DNA from: Pseudomonadota bacterium
GTDB lineage: Bacteria; Pseudomonadota; Gammaproteobacteria; Burkholderiales; Burkholderiaceae_E
Assembly: GCA_023389175.1 (NCBI GenBank)
Contig: JAEWEW010000158.1
Coordinates: 1 to 13,106, forward strand
Direction of reading: 5' to 3'
Length of the DNA: 13,106 nucleotides
Under the pieces are notes generated by a model. That model was not told where the DNA came from, searched no databases, and saw only the letters and a program-made list of their open reading frames with translations. This document shows positions 1 through 5,322 of the stretch, piece after piece (positions within the stretch are counted from its first letter, which is position 1; each line of letters opens with the position of its first letter). The translations under genes and the position numbers were made by a program.

Positions 1-1
1 G

Positions 2-778
2 GTCCACATCGTCGTCAACGCCGGCAGCCGGGAGCATGACCTGCGCCTGCTGTCGATGCGTTGCCCGGGGCTCGAGCTCGAATGGATCGATGCGGCGCTG
101 GTCGCGCTGCAGGGCCCGCAGACCGAGTCGGTGCTGGCGGCGCTGGACCCGCGCGCCGCCTCGCCGCGGTTCATGGAGGCGGTGACGCTCGAGCTGCTCG
201 GCACGCCGTGTTTCGTCACCCGCTCGGGCTATACCGGCGAGGATGGGTTCGAGATCTCCATTCCCATCGCCGAGGCCGAGACGGTGGTGCGCAAGCTCCT
301 GGAGGATCCGCGCGTGACGCCGGCCGGCCTCGGCGCGCGCGACACGCTGCGGCTGGAGGCGGGCCTGCCGCTGCACGGCAACGACATCGGTCCCGAGGTG
401 ACGCCGGTGGAGGCGCAGCTCTCCTTCGCGATCCCGCGGTCGCGGCGCAGCGACGGGCCGAAGGTCGCCGGCTTCCCGGGCGCGGAAGTAGTGCTCAACC
501 AGCTCGCGCATGGCACGGAGCGGCGGCTGGTCGGCCTGGTCTCCGGCGAGGCGGTGCCGATCCGGGCACATGCGCCGCTCGTGGACGGCGACAACCAGCC
601 GGTCGGCGAGGTGACCAGCGGCACCATCTCGCCCACGCTCGGCCATCCGATCATGCTCGGCTTCCTGCCGTCGCGCCTGGTGCAATCGCAGGCGCCGGTA
701 TGGGCCCGGGTGCGGGACAAGCGGCTTTCCGTGAAGCCGCAGAAGCTGCCGTTCGTGCCGAAGCGCTACAAGCGGTAG
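2..778 (+). CDS. gcvT: Glycine cleavage system aminomethyltransferase (T-protein), 5'-truncated by window edge
   Basis: GcvT transfers the methylene group from aminomethylated lipoyl-H-protein to tetrahydrofolate and releases ammonia; it is a cytoplasmic part of glycine cleavage. The frame is open from base 2 to the TAG at 776-778, giving 258 codons. A full protein is about 370 residues, so roughly 110 N-terminal residues, including part of the folate-binding core, lie outside. Family marks are VVNAGSREHD at the left edge, ALQGPQ near 108-125, SGYTGEDGFE at about 224-253, and ARDTLRLEAGLPLHGND at about 335-385. The C-terminal beta-barrel domain follows, with VTSGTISPTLG and the ending KLPFVPKRYKR. 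The motif wording resembles the mitochondrial/alphaproteobacterial T-protein more than E. coli GcvT. No gcvH or gcvP follows, so this is the last gcv gene or a lone copy. The assignment is firm; the start is not visible. Confidence 0.95.
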   Translation, partial: VHIVVNAGSREHDLRLLSMRCPGLELEWIDAALVALQGPQTESVLAALDPRAASPRFMEAVTLELLGTPCFVTRSGYTGEDGFEISIPIAEAETVVRKLLEDPRVTPAGLGARDTLRLEAGLPLHGNDIGPEVTPVEAQLSFAIPRSRRSDGPKVAGFPGAEVVLNQLAHGTERRLVGLVSGEAVPIRAHAPLVDGDNQPVGEVTSGTISPTLGHPIMLGFLPSRLVQSQAPVWARVRDKRLSVKPQKLPFVPKRYKR

Positions 779-796
779 CGCACCCCTTGCAGGCGC

Positions 797-820
797 GGCC
801 GGGCGGCTGTGCCGCCGGCC
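797..820 (+). terminator. Bulged GC hairpin downstream of gcvT, possible terminator
   Basis: The arms 797-807 and 811-820 form ten G-C pairs with one bulged G at 802 and a TGT loop. The hairpin starts 19 nt after the gcvT stop. No T-run follows, so it could be a terminator of the U-poor kind seen in high-GC genomes or simply an mRNA 3'-end stabiliser. The pairing is seen directly; the function is inferred. Confidence 0.4.
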
Positions 821-860
821 CGCCTGTCACAACCACGACCCTTCCCGCGTCTTCGTGTCA

Positions 861-884
861 GTGGCCTGCGCCAAGCGCAGCCAC
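861..884 (+). other. Hairpin in the leader of the AhpD-like gene
   Basis: The arms 861-871 and 875-884 form ten pairs with one bulged C at 866 and a CAA loop. It ends 32 nt before the ATG at 917. It has the same build as the hairpin at 797-820 (ten pairs, one bulge, 3-nt loop) but a different sequence. It may be a leader structure or part of a tandem terminator. No regulator-binding motif or known riboswitch was recognised here. Confidence 0.3.
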
Positions 885-916
885 GTCCCGTCGAACCTCC
901 CTTGGAAAGGATACCG

Positions 917-1393
917 ATGCAAGCACGAATCGATTTCGCGAAAGCCCATCCCGCCAGCTACAAGGCGATGCTGGCAATGCAGGCGCAGGTCAACGACAGC
1001 GGGCTCGAGAAGCCGCTGATGGAGCTGGTGAAGATCCGCGCCTCGCAGATCAACGGCTGCGCGTTCTGCCTCGACATGCACGCCCGCGAAGCGCGCGCGC
1101 AGGGGGAGCGCGAGGTGCGCATCCACCTGCTGCCGGCGTGGCGCGAAGCGCCGCTGTACAGCGAGCGCGAGCGCGTGGCCCTGGCGTGGACCGAATCGCT
1201 GACCCTGGTCGCCGCGACCCAGGTGCCCGACGACGTCTACGAGCAGGCGCGCGCGCAGTTCAGCGAGGACGAGCTCGTCAAGCTATCGCTCGCGGTGGTC
1301 GCGATCAACGGCTGGAACCGGCTCTGTGTCGCGTTCCGCCGGCCGCCGGACCTGCGCCCCTTCCCGGGCGAAGGGGCGGAACGGCCATCCTGA
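917..1393 (+). CDS. AhpD-like alkylhydroperoxidase / carboxymuconolactone decarboxylase-family protein
   Basis: This is a 158-residue cytoplasmic protein of the CMD/AhpD superfamily. It carries the redox motif C48-A-F-C51 followed by H55 in GCAFCLDMHAREAR, preceded by ELVKIRASQING, the usual lead into the active-site helix. Members with CxxCxxxH reduce peroxides through the cysteine pair; the natural substrate and the reductant are not evident. SERERVALAWTESLT near residue 90 is another family signature. I chose the ATG at 917 because GGAAAGG (904-910) is a good ribosome binding site 6 nt upstream and the N-terminus MQARIDFAKAHPASYKAM matches the family. The longer open frame from 809 adds 36 unlike residues. 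The C-terminus (RRPPDLRPF onward) is a short Pro-rich tail. The gene is separated from gcvT by 138 nt with hairpins and is probably transcribed on its own. Confidence 0.9.
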   Translation: MQARIDFAKAHPASYKAMLAMQAQVNDSGLEKPLMELVKIRASQINGCAFCLDMHAREARAQGEREVRIHLLPAWREAPLYSERERVALAWTESLTLVAATQVPDDVYEQARAQFSEDELVKLSLAVVAINGWNRLCVAFRRPPDLRPFPGEGAERPS

Positions 1394-1413
1394 ACCGTGC
1401 GCGACGCAGACAA

Positions 1414-1890
1414 TCACGCCAGAACCAGTATCGGCTTTCAGATGATTCGTCGCGATTCCAGGGCCTCATGGGCCATTTCCACCTCGTTGAAACCGTAGCG
1501 GCCGCCCACCTCGATCCGCAGCGACCCATCCACCAGTGCGCCGAAGATCTCGTCCGCCCGCCGCTGGACGGTCTCCCCGTCCGGCAGGTGATCGGCTAGG
1601 CGAGGTCTCGTCAGGAAGACCGATCCCGCCTCACCGAGCTCGATCGGATCAAGATCGCGGAGGTTGCCTGACACGGATCCGTAGTTGACCACGAGGCCCC
1701 GTTTGCGCGTGGCACGGAAGCTGTCGCGCAATGTGGCGAGCCCAACGGCGTCATAGACCACGTCGACGCCCCTTCCGGCGGTCAACTCGCGAATGGCATC
1801 GGCGAACCGGCCGCCGTCGTAAGGCAGCACGTGATCCGCGCCGTGGCGGCGCACGACCTGGGCCTTCAGCTCCGAAGTCGCCTCCGTCAG
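1414..1890 (-). pseudogene. C-terminal remnant of a zeta-crystallin-type NADPH:quinone oxidoreductase
   Basis: About 158 residues match the C-terminal half of the Qor/zeta-crystallin family of medium-chain dehydrogenases. Markers are RRHGADHVLPYD, GRGVDVVYDAVG, KRGLVVNYGSVSG, the SVFLTRP segment typical of Qor, and the final EMAHEALESRR. A full enzyme is about 325 residues; the N-terminal GroES-like domain and the first part of the nucleotide-binding fold are absent. The homology stops near 1876-1890 where an unrelated gene remnant begins. After ESRRII there is a TGA (1440-1438), then KPILVLA and a second TGA (1416-1414). Family members usually end with a Gly at that place followed by K-L/P-hydrophobic residues, so the first TGA reads as a nonsense change in an older ending. 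No ribosome binding site was seen. It is almost certainly not functional. Confidence 0.8.
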
Positions 1891-1891
1891 G

Positions 1892-2032
1892 CGGCGTATC
1901 CTGAAGCACCTGCGGGCGCGCGATGCCGAGCAGGCGGTCAAGGAGATGACGAATCATCTCACGCGGCTGAGTCGGTACCTCAAGGAGCAGGAGAAACACG
2001 CCCTCCGGACCGCAACTACCAGAACACCGTAG
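1892..2032 (+). pseudogene. C-terminal remnant of a GntR-family (FCD domain) transcriptional regulator
   Basis: Reading from 1892 gives 46 residues ending at the TAG 2030-2032: RRILKHLRARDAEQAVKEM, then TNHLTRLSRYLKEQEK and a short tail. The pattern I-x(3)-L-R-A-R-D-A-x(2)-A-x(3)-M-x(2)-H-L is the last helix pair of the FCD ligand-binding domain of FadR-type GntR repressors, including the conserved His of its metal site. A whole regulator is about 220-250 residues, so the winged helix and most of the FCD domain are missing. The segment abuts the quinone oxidoreductase remnant on the other strand. The assignment rests on a short motif, so it is moderate. The fragment cannot act as a regulator. 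Confidence 0.6.
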
Positions 2033-2036
2033 TCTG

Positions 2037-2053
2037 GCCGGGAAACGCCCGGC
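2037..2053. terminator. Short hairpin between the GntR remnant and rdgC ends, possible terminator
   Basis: GCCGGG (2037-2042) pairs with CCCGGC (2048-2053) around the loop AAACG. It lies between the TAG of the GntR remnant and the rdgC stop (2068-2070), 14 nt past the end of rdgC on the minus strand. No T-run is present in either direction. It could end rdgC transcription, but the stem is only six pairs. Confidence 0.3.
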
Positions 2054-2067
2054 TCCCGACGCAACGT

Positions 2068-3000
2068 TCAGGCCGCCTGCCTCTCCATGTGGCCCACCTT
2101 CACTTCCACCTCCCCGCCCAGTGCCTCCACCAGGTCGCCCAGCAGGCGCGCGAGCTCGCCGGCCATCAGCGCGAAGTCCGAATCGAAGCGCTCGGCCGCA
2201 TCGGCCGCCTCGTCCTCGCCCTCCTTCAGGACGTCCAGCGGCGTGATGCGCTTGAGGGCAAGCGACTCGGTGAGGACGAAGGACACTCGATCGTTCCAGG
2301 TCAACGCAAGGCGCGTGCACCGCTTGCCGGCGGCGACATGGCGCCGCACGTCCGCGACGTCGATCGACTCGCGCAGGAAGCGCACGGCCGCGCGGCTCTC
2401 GCCGCTCGCCTGCAGCTCGGCATCCTGGTCGATCGCGAAGCCTGCCGGCGGCTCGTCGGCGGCAAGCCAGCCGGTCATCGCCGCCGCGGGCGAGGAACGC
2501 ACCTGCAGCGGCCGCAGCGGAAACGGATCGAGCGACTTCGACAGGATGCCGATCACCTCCTCGGCGCGCGCCGGCGAGCCGGTGTCGATCGCGAGCCAGC
2601 CGCCTGCCGGATCGATCCAGACCCGGGTGTCGCGGAAGATGCTGAAGGCCTTCGGGATCAGCTCCTCGGTCACCGCCTCCTTGATCTCGCGCAGCTGCCT
2701 GCGCCCCGGCTTGTAGCCCTGGCGCTCCTCCAGCTCCTGCGCGCGCGCACGCGCGAACTGGCTCACCACAGACGCCGGCAGCAGCTTCTTCTCGGCCCGC
2801 AGCGTGAGCAGGAACTGGCCGCCCACCCCGTGGGCAAGCCGCCCGTGCTCGAGCGCCGGCACCCAGCCAACCGACTGCGATTGCACCGAGGTGCCGGGGG
2901 CGAAGCGCAGGCGCGCGAGCTGTTCGTCGAGCGCATCGGCATCGACATCCCATCCGGGCTCGAGTCGATACACCAGGGCGTTGCGAAAGAAAGCGTTCAT
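2068..3000 (-). CDS. rdgC: Recombination-associated protein RdgC
   Basis: A 310-residue protein, close to the 303 residues of E. coli RdgC. RdgC forms a ring-shaped dimer around DNA on the nucleoid; it restrains RecA loading and is needed when replication restart is defective. Family marks along the chain are MNAFFRNALVYRL at the start, VGWVPALEHGRLAH, FLLTLRAEKKLLPASVV (about 70-85), the charged helix with GYKPGRRQLREIKEAV, AFSIFRDTRVWIDPAGGWL, ILSKSLDPFPLRPL, and LTWNDRVSFVLTESLALKRI toward the C-terminus. The start at 3000 is chosen from that N-terminus; the open frame reaches 3096 but the extra 32 residues are not RdgC-like. No strong Shine-Dalgarno sequence precedes it. Its end converges on the gene remnants at 1414-2032. 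The family is largely confined to beta- and gammaproteobacteria, which informs the host guess. Confidence 0.95.
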   Translation of the reverse strand: MNAFFRNALVYRLEPGWDVDADALDEQLARLRFAPGTSVQSQSVGWVPALEHGRLAHGVGGQFLLTLRAEKKLLPASVVSQFARARAQELEERQGYKPGRRQLREIKEAVTEELIPKAFSIFRDTRVWIDPAGGWLAIDTGSPARAEEVIGILSKSLDPFPLRPLQVRSSPAAAMTGWLAADEPPAGFAIDQDAELQASGESRAAVRFLRESIDVADVRRHVAAGKRCTRLALTWNDRVSFVLTESLALKRITPLDVLKEGEDEAADAAERFDSDFALMAGELARLLGDLVEALGGEVEVKVGHMERQAA

Positions 3001-3131
3001 CAGTGATGCGAAAGCGTGGTGGAACGGGGAAGATGCGGCGGAGATCCTCCGCGGCGGCGGGTGCGGCGAGCTCGTGACGGACGACGCGCGCTGCATTGCC
3101 CGATCCGGCGTTGCCGGCTGGCAGGGGCGCG

Positions 3132-3140
3132 ATTATGCCA
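3132..3140 (-). promoter_or_regulatory. Possible extended -10 element for rdgC
   Basis: On the minus strand the sequence reads TGGCATAAT, a TGn extended -10 with five of six TATAAT bases, in an otherwise GC-rich gap. Transcription would start near 3125 and leave a leader of about 125 nt before rdgC. No recognisable -35 is present at 16-18 nt upstream, where the hairpin 3141-3161 lies instead. Prediction only. Confidence 0.3.
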
Positions 3141-3161
3141 CGCGGGTCGACGCGACCCGCG
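3141..3161 (-). terminator. Perfect 9-bp GC hairpin after the Ig-like surface protein gene, probable terminator
   Basis: CGCGGGTCG (3141-3149) and CGACCCGCG (3153-3161) pair perfectly around a 3-nt loop. It starts 7 nt beyond the stop codon (3169-3171) of the minus-strand gene upstream and directly precedes the candidate rdgC -10. On the minus strand it is followed by TGGCATAATC rather than a T-run, so if it terminates transcription it does so without a strong U-tract. Confidence 0.45.
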
Positions 3162-3168
3162 GGCGGCG

Positions 3169-5199
3169 TCAGGCGGAGAGGAGCTGGTCCAGCGTGCCCG
3201 GGGGCGGCAGCGGGATCGCGCCCGCAGTGGCCCGCGCGAATGCGGCATCGGACGCCGTGGCGACTTCGTCGCCGCCGGCAAGCAGCTCGTCGACGCCGAC
3301 CGCGGACTGCGCGAGGTCGTCGGCTGCCAACAGGTCGTCGTCGCCGTCGTCGCCGCTGTTGCGGCCACGTGGCAGCGACACCCGCAGGTCGTAGACCTGG
3401 CTCTCGCGGCCGATGTTGCCGGCCGCATCGACGACGCGCACGGTGTAGTCGTAGTTGCCGTTGGCAAGGCCGCTGTCGGTGAAGACCCAGCTCGTGCCGG
3501 TCACGGACGGCGACGATGAAATCACCGCGTCGTCGCGCAGCACCTGCAGCTCCTCGCCGGCGGCAAGCGGCGCGGAGAGGCTGCCGCGCAGGGTCGGCGA
3601 CGGGTCGTTGGTGGTGCCGCCGTCGCGCACGATGCCGGTGCCGGGCTGAACGTCGTCGGTGATCGACGCGATGCTCGCCGTCTTGCTGTTGACGGTATCC
3701 ACCGTGATCCGGTAGCCGGCGCTCGATTCCCCGGCGCCTTCGGCATCCACGACCCGCGCTGTGTACACATGGCTGCCGTCGGCGACGCGGCCGTCGGTGA
3801 CCCGCCAGGTGTCGCCGTCGACGACGACCCGGCCGCTCACCGGCGCGCCGTTGCGCAGCACTTGCAGCTCCTCGCCCGCCACGAGCGGCGCGGCCAGCCG
3901 GCCGACGATCGTCGGCGTCGCGTCGTTGGTCACCCCGCCATTGGCCACGTTACCGGTGCGCGCCGGGACGTCGTCCGTGACGCCGGTGACGGTCGCCTGG
4001 TTGCCGGTCCCGGGCGCGACGACGATCCGGTAGCCCTCGCTCTCGCCTGCCCGCCCGGCGGAGTCCACTACCCGCGCCACGTAGGTGTAGTCGTTGCCGA
4101 ATGCAAGACCGGCGTCGTCGACACGCCAGGCGAGCCCCTCGACCACCACGCCGCCCAGCACCGTGCCGTCGCGCATCACTTCCAGTCGCTCGCCCTCGGC
4201 GAGCGGCTCGCCGAGCCGCCCCTGGACCTGCGGCGCCCGGTCGTTGGTGCGCCCGTCGTCCGGCACCACGCCGACATAGCCCGGCACGTCGTCGACGACG
4301 GCGGTGATCCGCGGAGCAGCCGGTGCCCTCGCATCCACCGCCAGCTCGAACAGGGTGGTCGCGCTCTGGTTCTGGCTTGCGTCGATCGCGGTGACGGTGA
4401 CCAGCGAAACCGAGCCGTCCGGCAGGCCCTGGGCCGGCAGCCCGCCGGCGGTGGGCGTCGCGCTCGCGAGATCGACCGACCAGCGGCCGTCGCTGCCGGC
4501 GACGGTGGCATAGCTGGCCTCGGGCCGGCCGTCGCGGTCGGTGTCGATGTCGAGTCGCACGGTGGCGCCTGCTTCGGCCTGCCCTTCGATCACCGGCGTG
4601 CGGGTCGCGGCGGTCTTCTCGCTGGTCACCACCGGCTCATCGGGTGGCGTCTTGTCGCCCGGGTCCGGCGGGACCGGCTGCGGGCTGGGCGATACCGCGG
4701 CCGGCCCGCCGCCACCGCCTCCCCCGCCGCCGGCAGCCGCCGCGAGCGCCGCGATCGATAACCCGCCCACCGCATACATCGTCGTGCCGGAGAAACCCTC
4801 GCCGTCGGCAACCGCGAGAGCGGGCGCGCCCGAGTAGTCCCGCGGGTACATGACGAAGCTGCCGTCGGTGAGCGCCTGCAGCGGCGGCGAGGCCGGCGAG
4901 ATCGGGACCGCCCCCGCGGAGAAGAATGCATCCGGCTCGACGATGAAGGTGCAGGGGCTGCTCACCCCGCAGCGCGCGTAGAAGTCGGTGAGCTCCACCT
5001 GCGCGTCGCCGGGCAGTCCCTCGATCACCATGTGGCTGTCGAAGCGCTTCACCACGATGCCGGGCGGCGACTTGCCGGTGGCCTCGTCGTAGATGCGGTA
5101 CTGGTCGCCGATCGCCGCGCGGATCTTCTGCACGCCGGGATGCAGCGCGATGCGGGCCGGTACGCCCTGCGCCGAGGTGATCTCGAAATAAATGGTCAT
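3169..5199 (-). CDS. BapA-like surface/adhesin protein with Ig-like repeats (676 aa), substrate and exporter unknown
   Basis: No Sec signal peptide is visible. Residues 1-95 (MTIYFEITSAQG onward, with VVKRFDSHMVIEGLPGDAQV) resemble the N-terminal prefix domain of BapA/LapA-type biofilm proteins. Residues 141-157 are hydrophobic and run into nine glycines (157-165) and a Pro-rich linker to about 188. Residues 190-290 form a divergent Ig-like domain with RLDIDTDRDG. Three similar Ig-like repeats follow at about 296-395, 402-500 and 508-607, each starting with a DDV motif and ending in Y-x-R-I/L-x-V. The tail 611-676 is Asp-rich (DDGDDDLLAADDLA) and ends GTLDQLLSA. Relatives are usually thousands of residues long and end in RTX repeats for type I secretion; this one is small and lacks them. 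The start at 5199 is chosen because the N-terminus fits the family; a GTG at 5229 would add ten residues. It lies 123 nt downstream of the efflux outer-membrane factor gene. An adhesin role is inferred. Confidence 0.75.
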   Translation of the reverse strand: MTIYFEITSAQGVPARIALHPGVQKIRAAIGDQYRIYDEATGKSPPGIVVKRFDSHMVIEGLPGDAQVELTDFYARCGVSSPCTFIVEPDAFFSAGAVPISPASPPLQALTDGSFVMYPRDYSGAPALAVADGEGFSGTTMYAVGGLSIAALAAAAGGGGGGGGGPAAVSPSPQPVPPDPGDKTPPDEPVVTSEKTAATRTPVIEGQAEAGATVRLDIDTDRDGRPEASYATVAGSDGRWSVDLASATPTAGGLPAQGLPDGSVSLVTVTAIDASQNQSATTLFELAVDARAPAAPRITAVVDDVPGYVGVVPDDGRTNDRAPQVQGRLGEPLAEGERLEVMRDGTVLGGVVVEGLAWRVDDAGLAFGNDYTYVARVVDSAGRAGESEGYRIVVAPGTGNQATVTGVTDDVPARTGNVANGGVTNDATPTIVGRLAAPLVAGEELQVLRNGAPVSGRVVVDGDTWRVTDGRVADGSHVYTARVVDAEGAGESSAGYRITVDTVNSKTASIASITDDVQPGTGIVRDGGTTNDPSPTLRGSLSAPLAAGEELQVLRDDAVISSSPSVTGTSWVFTDSGLANGNYDYTVRVVDAAGNIGRESQVYDLRVSLPRGRNSGDDGDDDLLAADDLAQSAVGVDELLAGGDEVATASDAAFARATAGAIPLPPPGTLDQLLSA
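3379..3678 (-). repeat. Ig-like repeat 3 of the surface protein
   Basis: Codons 508-607. It opens ASIASITDDVQPGTG, with GGTTNDPSPTLRGSL, PLAAGEELQVLRDD, a Trp in TSWVFTD, and DYTVRVVDAAGN. It is most like repeat 2 (PL-V/A-AGEELQVLR is shared). The fold is inferred to be a bacterial Ig-like (Big) domain of about 100 residues. Confidence 0.7.
3700..3996 (-). repeat. Ig-like repeat 2 of the surface protein
   Basis: Codons 402-500. It opens ATVTGVTDDVPARTG, with GGVTNDATPTIVGRL, PLVAGEELQVLRNG, DTWRVTDG and VYTARVVDAEG. The DDV motif is exactly 106 codons from those of repeats 1 and 3. Confidence 0.7.
4015..4314 (-). repeat. Ig-like repeat 1 of the surface protein
   Basis: Codons 296-395. It opens RITAVVDDVPGYVG, with GRTNDRAPQVQGRL, PLAEGERLEVMRDG, LAWRVDD and YTYVARVVDSAG. 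It is the most divergent of the three but keeps the same landmarks in the same order. Confidence 0.7.
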
Positions 5200-5322
5200 G
5201 AGGATCCGCTGCCCGGGTGCTTCCCGCACATGGTAGCCACGCCCCTCAATCCGTGCCGATCGGTGTGGTCTTGAGTGACGGATGCCCGCCCGGAGCTGTA
5301 AGACCGTCCGACGGTGCGGCGT

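Noticed and set aside
61..1599. 512-codon plus-strand frame across gcvT and the AhpD-like gene
   Set aside because: It is the wrong frame of two recognised genes and of the remnant; no family resemblance.
1438..1941. 167-codon minus-strand ORF as an intact quinone oxidoreductase
   Set aside because: It holds only the C-terminal half of the family, its first residues derive from the opposite-strand GntR remnant, and there is no ribosome binding site.
5240..5262. Sigma-54-like GGCACG element upstream of the surface protein gene (minus strand)
   Set aside because: The -12 GC is not at the required 10-nt spacing from the -24 GG, so it does not fit the consensus.
5303..5315. Small palindrome ACCGT-CCG-ACGGT after the outer-membrane factor gene
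   Set aside because: Only five pairs and no T-run; too weak to call a terminator.
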